In this document: in pieces, positions 1-6,381 of the stretch | Numbering within the stretch: the stretch's first letter is position 1 | Layout of the letters: every line of letters starts with the position of its first letter | Assembly (NCBI GenBank): GCA_031286085.1 | Contig: JAITUX010000080.1 | Coordinates: 1 to 9,128 of the forward strand | Length of the DNA stretch: 9,128 bases | Source of the DNA: Candidatus Adiutrix sp. | GTDB lineage: Bacteria; Desulfobacterota; Desulfarculia; Adiutricales; Adiutricaceae | Direction: 5' to 3' | Notes under the pieces: model-generated | Databases searched by the model: none | What the model was told of the DNA's origin: nothing | Seen by the model: only the letters and a program-made list of their open reading frames with translations | Translations under genes and position numbers: made by a program

Positions 1-1095
1 CTGGCCTGCCTTATGGTGACGGGCTGGTGGTGGTTTTTCGTCCGCCCCTACGAGGCCACGGACGACGCCTACGTGACCGGGAATCAGGTGCGCATAGCCG
101 CCCGGACCAGCGGCACGGTTCGGGAAATCCTGGTGAACGACACCGCCCTGGTCCAGGCCGGCCAAGTCCTCGCGCGGCTGGACCCGACCGACGCCGGCCT
201 GGCCCTGGCCAGGGCCAAAACCGGTTGGGCCCACGCCGCGCGCCGGGCGGCAAGCCGCCGGGCCCGGCGCGACCGCCTGGAGGCCTCGGTGGATAGGCGG
301 TCCAGGGACCTTCAGATGAGCCGCAACGACTACGCCCGCCGCCAGCGCCTCAAGACCGGGCAATCCGTGACCGCCGAAGAATTGGAACACTTCCGCGACC
401 AGACGGCCATCGCCGAGGCCGCCCTGTCCGCGGCCCGACATGAATTGGAAGTCACCCGCCGCTTGGTGGGCGAAGGCCCCCTGGCCGACCACCCCGAAGT
501 GCGCCTGGCCGCCGAAAAAATGCGGGAAGCCTGGCTGGCCCTGGACCGCTGCGAAATCAGAAGCCCCCTGGCCGGCCAGGTGGCCCGGCGCACGGTCCAG
601 GTGGGGGCCCAGGTGACGCCCCAGACGCCGCTGATGGTGGTGGTTCCCCTGGACCAGCTCTGGGTGGAGGCCAACTTCAAGGAGACCCAGCTGGCCCGCT
701 TGAAGCCCGGCCAAAGGGCCCGGGTTAAAGTCGACCTCTACGACGGCCAGGTGACCCATACGGCCCGGGTGGCCGGCCTGGGGGCCGGCACGGGCAGCGT
801 CTTTTCCCTGCTCCCGCCGGAAAACGCCACCGGCAACTGGATAAAGGTGGTCCAGAGGGTGCCGGTGCGCCTGATCCTGGACCCCGGCGCCCTGGCCGAG
901 GCCCCCTTGAGGCTGGGCCTCTCCTGCCGGGCGGAAGTGCTGGTGAAGAAAAAAGCCGAACCCATACCGGAAATCCCGCTTGTTTCCGCCGCCGCCCTGA
1001 ACCCGGACCTAGGGCCCCTCGAAGAGGAAATAGCCGGCCTCATCGCGGCCAATTCCGCGAGCCCGCCGCCTCCGGCGGACGGAGCGGCGGAGTGA
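1..1095 (+). CDS. emrA: EmrA-like membrane fusion protein of a multidrug efflux pump (5' end outside window)
   Basis: Periplasmic adaptor that links an inner-membrane MFS drug exporter to an outer-membrane channel. The frame is open from base 1. The Met codon at 13 lies inside what looks like the N-terminal membrane helix (LACLMVTGWWWFFVRPY), so the true start is probably upstream of the window. From nt 58 comes the EmrA signature TDDAYVTGNQV, then a lipoyl-like half-motif ending in ARLDPTDA. A long Arg/Ala-rich helical hairpin follows (about nt 200-540), then the second lipoyl half (RTVQVGAQVTPQTPLMVVVP) and the beta-barrel with WVEANFKETQLA. Near the C-terminus FSLLPPENATGNWIKVVQR is almost identical to the E. 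coli EmrA pattern. It overlaps emrB by four bases, the usual emrAB arrangement. The identification rests on recalled family motifs; drug specificity cannot be read from the sequence. Confidence 0.93.
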   Translation: MACLMVTGWWWFFVRPYEATDDAYVTGNQVRIAARTSGTVREILVNDTALVQAGQVLARLDPTDAGLALARAKTGWAHAARRAASRRARRDRLEASVDRRSRDLQMSRNDYARRQRLKTGQSVTAEELEHFRDQTAIAEAALSAARHELEVTRRLVGEGPLADHPEVRLAAEKMREAWLALDRCEIRSPLAGQVARRTVQVGAQVTPQTPLMVVVPLDQLWVEANFKETQLARLKPGQRARVKVDLYDGQVTHTARVAGLGAGTGSVFSLLPPENATGNWIKVVQRVPVRLILDPGALAEAPLRLGLSCRAEVLVKKKAEPIPEIPLVSAAALNPDLGPLEEEIAGLIAANSASPPPPADGAAE

Positions 1096-2615
1096 ACGTT
1101 CCGGCCCCGGCCCACCCTCCCCTCTCCGGGCCGGCCCTGGCCCTCTTGACCATGGTCATGCCCGCGGCCACCTTCATGCAGGTTCTCGACGCCACCATCG
1201 CCAACGTGGCCGTGCCCACCATCGCCGGCAACCTGGGGGCTTCCTATTCCCAGGGCACCTGGATAATAACCTCCTACAGCGTGGCCAACGCCATAGTCCT
1301 GCCCCTCACCGGTGGGCTGGCCCAGCGCTTCGGCGAGGTGCGCCTTTTCCTGGTCTCGACCTTTCTCTTCACCCTCACCTCCCTCTTGTGCGGCCTGGCC
1401 GCCGACCTCGGCGTGCTGGTGGTCTTACGCATTCTCCAGGGCGCCCTGGGCGGGCCCATGATGCCCCTGGCCCAGAGCCTGCTCCTGAACAATTATCCCC
1501 GCGAACGCCAGGTCATGGCCATGGCCCTGTGGTCCACCACCGTTTCCATCGCCCCGGTCTTCGGCCCCATCCTGGGCGGCTACATAAGCGACAGCTACCA
1601 CTGGGGCTGGATCTTCTTCATCAACGTGCCGGTGGGCGCCCTGGTCATAATCCTGGGGGGCCGCCTCCTGGCCGGACGGGAGACCAAAACCTCCCGTCCC
1701 CCCTGGAGCGTGATCAGCTTCGGCTTTCTGGCCCTGGGCGTGGGCGCGCTGCAGATGATGCTGGACCGGGGCAAGGAGTTGGACTGGTTCAACTCCACGG
1801 AAATCACCGCCCTGGCCGTGGCCGCCGTGGTCGGCCTGACCCTTTTGATAGCCTGGGAAAACCGCACCCCACACCCCCTTCTGGACCTCGGCCTCTTCCG
1901 CCGGCGAAACTTCACCATCGGGGTCATCCTCATCAGCCTGGGCATGATGATCTATATAGGCACGGTGGTTCTTCTGCCCCTCCTGCTCCAGACCCGCTAC
2001 GGCTATACCGCCACCTGGGCCGGCCTGGCCACCGCCCCCATCGGCTTTTTGCCCGTCCTCCTGGGGCCGCTGGTCGGCAAATATTCCAACAAGGTTGACA
2101 CGCGCCTCGTCATATCCTTCGGCTTCCTGGTCTTCGCCCTGTGCATGCACCTGCGCACCGGCTTCACCCCGGACATGGACATCCGGTTCGTGATCTGGCC
2201 CCAAGTGCTGCAAGGCCTGGCCCTGGCCTGCTTTTTCATACCCATCATCGCCCTGACCTTTTCCGGCCTGGAACCCCATCGCATGGCCCGGGCCTCGGGC
2301 CTGGTCAACTGCATACGCACCCTCTTCACCGCCATCGGCACTTCCGTGACCACCACCCTCTGGGAAAGGCGGGAGGCCTGGCACCACGTACGCCTGAGCG
2401 GCCTCCTGGACCCCTACAATCCCCTGGCCAACCAGGCCCTGGACCAGATGGCCGCCCAGGGCCTGACCCTGGACCAGGCCCACTTGATCCTGGCCCGCCA
2501 GATCACCAACCAGGGCTATATCCTGGCCGCCACGGAGATTTACCGCCTCTGCGCCCTGGCCTTTCTATTTTTGATCGTCCTGGTCTGGCTGGCCAGGCCA
2601 GCTAAAAGAGCCTGA
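1092..2615 (+). CDS. emrB: EmrB-like MFS multidrug exporter (DHA2 family, 14 TM)
   Basis: Inner-membrane proton-driven drug exporter that works with EmrA. The 507-residue length and hydrophobic profile fit a 14-helix DHA2 transporter. The N-terminus carries ATFMQVLDATIANVAVPTIAG and SQGTWIITSYSVANAIVLPLTG. The DHA motif C region reads APVFGPILGGYISDSYHWGW followed by IFFINVPVGALV. Further matches to E. coli EmrB are LQMMLDRGKELDWFNS, RRNFTIG, YGYTATWAGLATAPIG and ARQITNQGYI. The start is GTG at 1092, inside the emrA stop (GTGA overlap), with GGAG at 1081-1084 seven bases upstream. An in-frame ATG at 1152 would remove the cytoplasmic tail before TM1, so GTG is preferred. No dedicated terminator follows directly; transcription may run to the hairpin at 2722-2755. 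Confidence 0.95.
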   Translation: MNVPAPAHPPLSGPALALLTMVMPAATFMQVLDATIANVAVPTIAGNLGASYSQGTWIITSYSVANAIVLPLTGGLAQRFGEVRLFLVSTFLFTLTSLLCGLAADLGVLVVLRILQGALGGPMMPLAQSLLLNNYPRERQVMAMALWSTTVSIAPVFGPILGGYISDSYHWGWIFFINVPVGALVIILGGRLLAGRETKTSRPPWSVISFGFLALGVGALQMMLDRGKELDWFNSTEITALAVAAVVGLTLLIAWENRTPHPLLDLGLFRRRNFTIGVILISLGMMIYIGTVVLLPLLLQTRYGYTATWAGLATAPIGFLPVLLGPLVGKYSNKVDTRLVISFGFLVFALCMHLRTGFTPDMDIRFVIWPQVLQGLALACFFIPIIALTFSGLEPHRMARASGLVNCIRTLFTAIGTSVTTTLWERREAWHHVRLSGLLDPYNPLANQALDQMAAQGLTLDQAHLILARQITNQGYILAATEIYRLCALAFLFLIVLVWLARPAKRA

Positions 2616-2644
2616 AAAAAAACGAAACCTTTTTTTAATTTTGT

Positions 2645-2671
2645 TAAAGTATCCTGGAAACGAGCCGATAA
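2645..2671 (+). promoter_or_regulatory. Sigma-28 (FliA) flagellar-class promoter
   Basis: The sequence shows TAAAGTAT (2645-2652), exactly 11 bases, then GCCGATAA (2664-2671). The established sigma-28 consensus is TAAAGTTT-N11-GCCGATAA, so 15 of 16 positions match with ideal spacing. A and T runs lie just upstream (2616-2644) and could act as an UP element. Expected transcription start is about 2678. It sits in a non-coding gap on the same strand as a hairpin pair and terminator, and no start codon with a ribosome site follows before the terminator. The likely product is therefore a small RNA. No fliA or flagellin gene is visible in the window. Confidence 0.85.
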
Positions 2672-2677
2672 GCATCT

Positions 2678-2755
2678 TAAAGAAAGCGAGTTCCTCTCCC
2701 CTCGCTTCATTGAAACCCCATAAAACCTCCGGGTCCTCTCCCCCGGAGGTTTTTT
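2678..2755 (+). ncRNA. Predicted FliA-dependent small RNA with two CU-rich loops
   Basis: Predicted transcript of about 78 nt from the sigma-28 promoter to the T run of the terminator. Hairpin 1 is a 7-bp stem, AAGCGAG (2684-2690) with CTCGCTT (2701-2707), and a 10-nt loop TTCCTCTCCC. Hairpin 2 is the terminator, a 12-bp stem (2722-2733 with 2742-2753) and an 8-nt loop TCCTCTCC. The word TCCTCTCCCC occurs in both (2692-2701 and 2734-2743). About 14 unpaired bases separate the hairpins. There is no ATG inside the transcript, so it appears non-coding. CU-rich loops of this kind in known bacterial sRNAs pair with purine-rich ribosome-binding sites; a regulatory role here is inference. The 5' end is estimated from promoter geometry. 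It could also be produced as the 3' UTR of emrB by read-through. Confidence 0.6.
2722..2755 (+). terminator. Intrinsic (rho-independent) terminator
   Basis: A perfect 12-bp stem, AAAACCTCCGGG (2722-2733) with CCCGGAGGTTTT (2742-2753), an 8-nt loop, and a run of six T at 2750-2755. It lies 106 bases after the emrB stop and about 120 bases before the neuB-like start. It would end both emrAB read-through and the sigma-28 transcript, and it separates these from the downstream operon. The 3' arm contains GGAGG, discussed in the findings. Confidence 0.9.
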
Positions 2756-2814
2756 CATGCCCCGCACCGCCTCGCCGGCAGCCGGCCGGGGTCCAGGGCC
2801 GGGGCGGCCCCGGT

Positions 2815-2843
2815 TTGCAAAGGCGGGGCTGATGGAGTAAAAT
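2815..2843 (+). promoter_or_regulatory. Sigma-70-like promoter for the nonulosonate operon
   Basis: A TTGCAA box (2815-2820) and a TAAAAT box (2838-2843) are separated by 17 bases, the optimal spacing. They match the TTGACA and TATAAT consensus at four and five positions. The predicted start near 2850 gives a leader of about 24 nt before the ATG at 2874. It lies downstream of the intrinsic terminator, where a new promoter is needed. It was called by eye in a region with few alternatives. Confidence 0.5.
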
Positions 2844-2873
2844 CAGAAAACCGTCAAGAACGGACAGCGGGAT

Positions 2874-3890
2874 ATGGACTTTGAAATACAAGTGGGGGAG
2901 CGTCTTCTGGGGCTCGGCCGGCCGGCTCTCCTGGTGGCCGAGATAGGCGGCAATCACGGCGGCGACCCGGCCTTGGCCGCCGCCTTGGTGCGGGCCGCCG
3001 CCGCCGCCGGGGCCGGCGGAATAAAATTCCAGGCTTACCGGGCTTCATCCCTGGCGAGCCGGGTCAGCCCCTACTTTAAGGAACTGGCGGCGGAAGAACT
3101 GTCCTTTGACCACCTGGCCGCGCTTTTGCGGCTGGGCCGGGCCCTGGGGCTGGTCACGGGCCTTACGGTTTTCGACGAGGCGGGCCTGGACCTGGCCCGG
3201 ACGGCCGGAGTCGATTTCCTAAAAATCGCCTCCGGCGACCTGACCCACCACCGCCTGCTGGCCCGGGCCGCCGCCCTGGGGAAGCCGGTCTTCATCTCCA
3301 CCGGGGCCGGGGACGAAACCGAGGTGGAGGCGGCGCTGGCCGTTTTGGCCCCGGAGCGGACGGTGGTCCTGCAGTGCGCGGCCCTTTACCCCGCTCCGCC
3401 CGCCTCAGCCAACCTGGCGGTCATGGCCGGCTGGCTGGCCCAGGGGCTGGCCGCCGGCTATTCCGACCACGCGCTGGGCCTGGCCGCGGCCCGCTTGGCC
3501 CTGGCCTTGGGCGCCCGGGTCCTGGAAAAACATTTTACCCTGGTCCGGACCCTGCCCGGGGGCGACAACCCCCTTTCAGCCACTCCGGAGGAATTTCGCC
3601 GCCTGGCCGACTGGGCCGAGGAGGTGCGCCTTTTGACCGGCGAAGGGATTAAAAGGCTACAACCCGGCGAGGAGGCTGTCCGGCCCCTGATTCGCCGGGC
3701 CGTGCTGGCCGCCAGGAATCTGCCGGCCGGAACGCGCCTGGCCCTGGAGGATCTGGCTTTGAAAAGACCCCCGGTAGCCGGGCCGGCCCTGTGGGGGCCG
3801 GAAGCCCTGGATATGGCCGTCGGGCGCCGGCTTAAGCGGTCCCTGGCGGAAGACGAGCCCCTGACCGGGGCCGACCTGAGCGATGGCTGA
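2874..3890 (+). CDS. NeuB-family nonulosonic acid synthase (sialic/legionaminic/pseudaminic type)
   Basis: Cytoplasmic enzyme of the family that condenses phosphoenolpyruvate with a six-carbon amino sugar to form a nine-carbon sialic-acid-like sugar. The 338 residues show the NeuB order: AEIGGNHGGD (22-31), IKFQAYR (50-56), LKIASGD (116-122), STGAGDETEVE (142-152), CAALYP (168-173), GYSDHALG (195-202) and LEKHFTL (217-223). A C-terminal SAF/antifreeze-like domain follows from about 270 (IRRAVLAARNLPAGTRL ... VGRRLKRSLAEDEPL). ATG 2874 is the only good start; an in-frame TAA lies at 2838-2840. The usual GPDH segment after EKHFT reads GGDN (229-232), so a His known as a metal ligand in meningococcal NeuB is Asn here. 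The exact sugar cannot be decided: neuB, legI, pseI and spsE-type proteins share these motifs. First gene of a tight seven-gene operon, overlapping the next by eight bases. Confidence 0.88.
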   Translation: MDFEIQVGERLLGLGRPALLVAEIGGNHGGDPALAAALVRAAAAAGAGGIKFQAYRASSLASRVSPYFKELAAEELSFDHLAALLRLGRALGLVTGLTVFDEAGLDLARTAGVDFLKIASGDLTHHRLLARAAALGKPVFISTGAGDETEVEAALAVLAPERTVVLQCAALYPAPPASANLAVMAGWLAQGLAAGYSDHALGLAAARLALALGARVLEKHFTLVRTLPGGDNPLSATPEEFRRLADWAEEVRLLTGEGIKRLQPGEEAVRPLIRRAVLAARNLPAGTRLALEDLALKRPPVAGPALWGPEALDMAVGRRLKRSLAEDEPLTGADLSDG

Positions 3891-4695
3891 GGCGGGCTTG
3901 GTCATATCCCATCTCCTGGCCGCGCCCAGCCGCCTGGGCCGCCGGCTGGCCGAGGCCCGGGGGCCTTGGTCCCTGCGGGGCCGGCCGCCGGCTTGGCTGG
4001 GCGATATTATCCGGCGCGGCCGGGACCGGCGGCTGTCCTTCCACTGGGGGCGGGGCGCGGTGGAGGCTGATTTTAAGCCGGCCTTCCGGCGGGAAGGCCT
4101 GGACCGCCTCCTGGCCGAGACCCCGGTGGAACTTTTCAGCTTCGACCTGGGGCCGGCGGCCCGGCGCCGGGCCGGCCCCTTCCCCTGTTCCCGGCCTCTC
4201 CCGGCGGCGGCCCTGCGCCGCCACACCGAGACGGCCCTGAAATTCATCCGCCGCCATTACCAGGGTCCCCTGGCCGCGGAAAACTACAACTTTTATCCCA
4301 CCGGCCTCTACGGCCCGGTCACCGAGCCGGATTTCATCCGGACCCACCTGGCCGAGTTTGATCTGGGGCTGGTTCTGGATTTGGCCCACGCCCGGGTGAC
4401 GGCCCACAACCTGGGGCTGGATCCGGCCGTGTATCTGGCGGCCCTGCCCCTGGAACGGACGGCGGAAATCCATCTGTCCAGGCCTTGGCTGCCCCCGCCG
4501 GCCAGCCGTCTCCAGGCGGCGGACGCCCACGAGGCCCCGGGGCCGGAGGATTGGCGTTTTTTGAGAAATATCCTGGAAAACCCGCGCCTGCCGGTCAGGG
4601 CGCCGGTTTTTGTTGAATATTACGGCAATTTGAGTAAACTTGGATTAGCCCAAAGCCGTTTGGAAAAACTGCTAGACAATTTGGAAACCGGGTGA
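3883..4695 (+). CDS. DUF692 / MNIO-family (MbnB-TglH-like) TIM-barrel protein
   Basis: Probable metal-dependent TIM-barrel enzyme of 270 residues, a normal length for DUF692. The C-terminal two thirds carries the family pattern: AAENYNFYP (131-139), the LVLDLAHARVTAHNLGLDP stretch (163-181), YLAALPLERTAEIHLS (184-199), ADAHEAPGPEDW (213-224) and FVEYYGNLSKLGLAQSRLEKLL. Candidate metal ligands are His54, Asp88, Glu133, Asp166, His169, His197, Asp214, His216 and Glu245. Known members bind two or three irons and oxidatively rearrange cysteine or asparagine residues in ribosomal peptides, with a partner protein. No partner or short precursor peptide is seen here. The gene lies instead between a NeuB-like synthase (8-base overlap) and a methyltransferase (4-base gap), so a sugar-related role is possible but unproven. 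The N-terminal 50 residues are divergent, and a sugar-phosphate isomerase-like function is an alternative. Confidence 0.78.
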   Translation: MAEAGLVISHLLAAPSRLGRRLAEARGPWSLRGRPPAWLGDIIRRGRDRRLSFHWGRGAVEADFKPAFRREGLDRLLAETPVELFSFDLGPAARRRAGPFPCSRPLPAAALRRHTETALKFIRRHYQGPLAAENYNFYPTGLYGPVTEPDFIRTHLAEFDLGLVLDLAHARVTAHNLGLDPAVYLAALPLERTAEIHLSRPWLPPPASRLQAADAHEAPGPEDWRFLRNILENPRLPVRAPVFVEYYGNLSKLGLAQSRLEKLLDNLETG

Positions 4696-4699
4696 CGCC

Positions 4700-5728
4700 A
4701 TGACCCACGCAAATCCGCCGGACTGGCTTAACGACCCCCAGGCCCGGCTGGCCAGAAAAAACGCCTTTGACGCCGCCTTGGTGATGGGCACGGCCCAATT
4801 CAACCAGATGACCGGCCGGCTGCTCAACCAGGACCGTCCCTTTCTTTGGGCCCTCGACAAGGCCACGGGGCTGATCCGCCCCGACCTGGTGCAGGCCCGC
4901 CACTGCCCCATCTGCCAGACCCCTCCCCGCCGCGGGCTCTTTGTCAAAGACGGCTTCAGGCACGTCAAGTGCCCGGCCTGCGGGCTCATCTACGTCAGCC
5001 TCATTCTGCGGGAAGACATCCTGGAGCAATACTGGCGGGATGAAAAAACCTGGGCGGCCGTTTTGGACAGCCAGCCCCAGGTGGAAATGGACCGCCTTAA
5101 ATACCAATACGGCCTGGACCTGGTGGCCTGGCGGCTCAAGGGCCGCCGCCTCCTGGACATAGGCAGCGGCAACGGCGGCTTCGCCCGGCTGGCCGAAGAG
5201 GGCGGCTGGCAGGTCACGGCCATGGAGTTGAACCAGCAAAATTCCAAGCGCATGGAATCCATGGGCCTCAAGGTCATCATCAAGCACCTGGAAACGGCCG
5301 ACCTGCCCTCCGGGAGTTTTGACCTCATCAGCCTCTGGGAAGTCCTGGAACACCTGGTCGATCCCAGCCTGACCCTGATGGAGGCCCGGCGCCTCCTGGC
5401 GCCCGGAGGCCTTTTGCTGGTCCTGGTGCCCAACGTCGAATCCCTGGTGACCCGCCTTTTGCATGAAAAGAGCCAGACCTTCGGCGGCCATTCCCATCTC
5501 AACCATTTCAGCGCCAAGACCTTGGCGGCCATCCTGGAAAAGACGGGCCTGACCGGGCTGGAAATGGAAACCGTCATAACCGAGATGGGCACCATAAACA
5601 ACCACCTGGCTTTTGAAGACCCCTACGCCGGCTTGGCCGCCCAATTCCATGCCGGCCTGACCCCGGCCCTGATCCACGAAAATTTCTTGGGCAGCCGCAT
5701 ACTGGCCGTGGCCGGAGTCAAGGCTTGA
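4700..5728 (+). CDS. Class I SAM-dependent methyltransferase with N-terminal zinc ribbon
   Basis: A 342-residue cytoplasmic methyltransferase. A zinc-ribbon-like module sits at 69-94 (CPIC at 69-72 and CPACG at 91-95). The SAM-binding Rossmann core begins with LLDIGSGNGG (151-160), followed by the acidic ribose-binding strand MELN (175-178), LWEVLEHLVDP (212-222) and LLAPGGLLLVLVPN (232-245). This fits the Methyltransf_23 type seen in surface-polysaccharide, LPS and flagellar glycan loci. GGTGA (4691-4695) precedes the ATG at 4700, and the previous stop codon is part of it. Position between the NeuB-like and NeuA-like genes suggests that a nonulosonic acid or its precursor is O-, N- or C-methylated; the acceptor cannot be read from the sequence. 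About 65 N-terminal residues before the zinc ribbon are unassigned. Confidence 0.85.
   Translation: MTHANPPDWLNDPQARLARKNAFDAALVMGTAQFNQMTGRLLNQDRPFLWALDKATGLIRPDLVQARHCPICQTPPRRGLFVKDGFRHVKCPACGLIYVSLILREDILEQYWRDEKTWAAVLDSQPQVEMDRLKYQYGLDLVAWRLKGRRLLDIGSGNGGFARLAEEGGWQVTAMELNQQNSKRMESMGLKVIIKHLETADLPSGSFDLISLWEVLEHLVDPSLTLMEARRLLAPGGLLLVLVPNVESLVTRLLHEKSQTFGGHSHLNHFSAKTLAAILEKTGLTGLEMETVITEMGTINNHLAFEDPYAGLAAQFHAGLTPALIHENFLGSRILAVAGVKA
5714..5717 (+). promoter_or_regulatory. Ribosome-binding site supporting the TTG start at 5725
   Basis: GGAG lies seven bases upstream of TTG 5725, inside the end of the methyltransferase gene. It supports the rare TTG start, which is also required to keep the conserved N-terminal beta strand of the cytidylyltransferase. 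The TTGA overlap (5725-5728) implies translational coupling. Confidence 0.6.
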
Positions 5729-6381
5729 AATACCTGGGCGTCATCCCGGCCCGGGGCGGCTCCAAGGGCCTGCCCCGAAAAAACATAAGGCTCTTGGCCG
5801 GCCACCCCCTCATAGCCTGGACCATCCGGGCCGCCCTGGATTCCCGCCGGCTGGACCAGGTGCTGGTCTCCACCGAGGATGAGGAAATAGCCGCCGTGGC
5901 CGAAACCTACGGGGCCGAGGTTCTCCCCCGGCCGGCCGGGCTGGCCTCCGATGAAGCCTTGAGCCGCGACGTCGTCGCCCACGCCCTGGCCGCCCGCGGC
6001 GCCGAACATTCCGTTCTGCTCCAGCCCACCTCCCCCTTAAGGTCACCTGGCCTGGTGGATCGGGTCATACTCGCCTTCGAAGACGGCGAATTCGATTCCC
6101 TGGCCACCGGTTTTCAGCACCCCCTCTACCCTCCCCACGGCGTGGAGCACCGCCGCCAGGATCTCAAATACGTCTTCGTCAACGACGGCAGCGTGGTTCT
6201 GAGCACCCGGGCCACGGTGGAGGCCGCCAGCCTCTTCGGCGCCCGGGCCGGAACCCTGGTCACCAGCCGCCAGGAAAACGTGGATATAGACACGGAATTC
6301 GATTTCTGGCTGGCCGGCCAGGTGGTGGCCTGGGCTCTCGGCCAGGGCTGGGACATTGAGCCGAAACGTCATGAAATTTGA
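5725..6381 (+). CDS. NeuA-like CMP-nonulosonate cytidylyltransferase
   Basis: Activates a nonulosonic acid by transferring CMP from CTP, giving the donor for glycosyltransferases. The 218-residue protein begins MKYLGVIPARGGSKGLPRKN, the nucleotide-binding loop of the family. It continues with VLVSTEDEEIAAVAETYGAEV, LLQPTSPLR (98-106), YVFVNDGSVVLS (149-160) and NVDIDTEFDFWLA (185-197), whose DID aspartates (187, 189) are the expected metal ligands. TTG at 5725 is the only start that preserves the first beta strand, and it has GGAG seven bases upstream. It overlaps the methyltransferase stop by four bases. Slightly short compared with the usual 225-235 residues. NeuA, LegF/PtmB and PseF cannot be told apart confidently, so no symbol is given. 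It pairs functionally with the synthase at 2874. Confidence 0.9.
   Translation: MKYLGVIPARGGSKGLPRKNIRLLAGHPLIAWTIRAALDSRRLDQVLVSTEDEEIAAVAETYGAEVLPRPAGLASDEALSRDVVAHALAARGAEHSVLLQPTSPLRSPGLVDRVILAFEDGEFDSLATGFQHPLYPPHGVEHRRQDLKYVFVNDGSVVLSTRATVEAASLFGARAGTLVTSRQENVDIDTEFDFWLAGQVVAWALGQGWDIEPKRHEI

Noticed and set aside
1425..2483. Long reverse-strand open frame opposite emrB
   Set aside because: It is a shadow of high-GC coding sequence. The + strand protein matches EmrB along its whole length, and the reverse translation is low-complexity Gly/Gln/Ala.
2588..2602. GCTGGC/GCCAGC hairpin at the end of emrB as a terminator
   Set aside because: The stem is only six pairs, it lies within the coding sequence, and it is followed by A-rich sequence rather than a T run. 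The word arises from common Leu-Ala codons.
2616..2638. A-run and T-run pair after emrB as an A/U-only terminator hairpin
   Set aside because: A stem made only of A-U pairs would be weak. The runs are better explained as AT-rich DNA upstream of the sigma-28 promoter.
2684..2753. Reverse-strand reading of the two hairpins as a CsrA-sponge RNA with GGA in its loops
   Set aside because: The reverse loops do contain GGA (GGAGAGGA), but the strong promoter and the long T run are both on the + strand, and I see no reverse promoter.
4595..5677. Long reverse-strand open frame opposite the methyltransferase
   Set aside because: The + strand product has clear zinc-ribbon and SAM motifs. The reverse product has no recognisable motif and shows the composition of an antisense GC-rich frame.
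6356..6370. TTG at 6356 as the start of the secreted protein
   Set aside because: It adds MSRNV before the signal peptide and lacks a good ribosome site. ATG 6371 gives a standard signal peptide.
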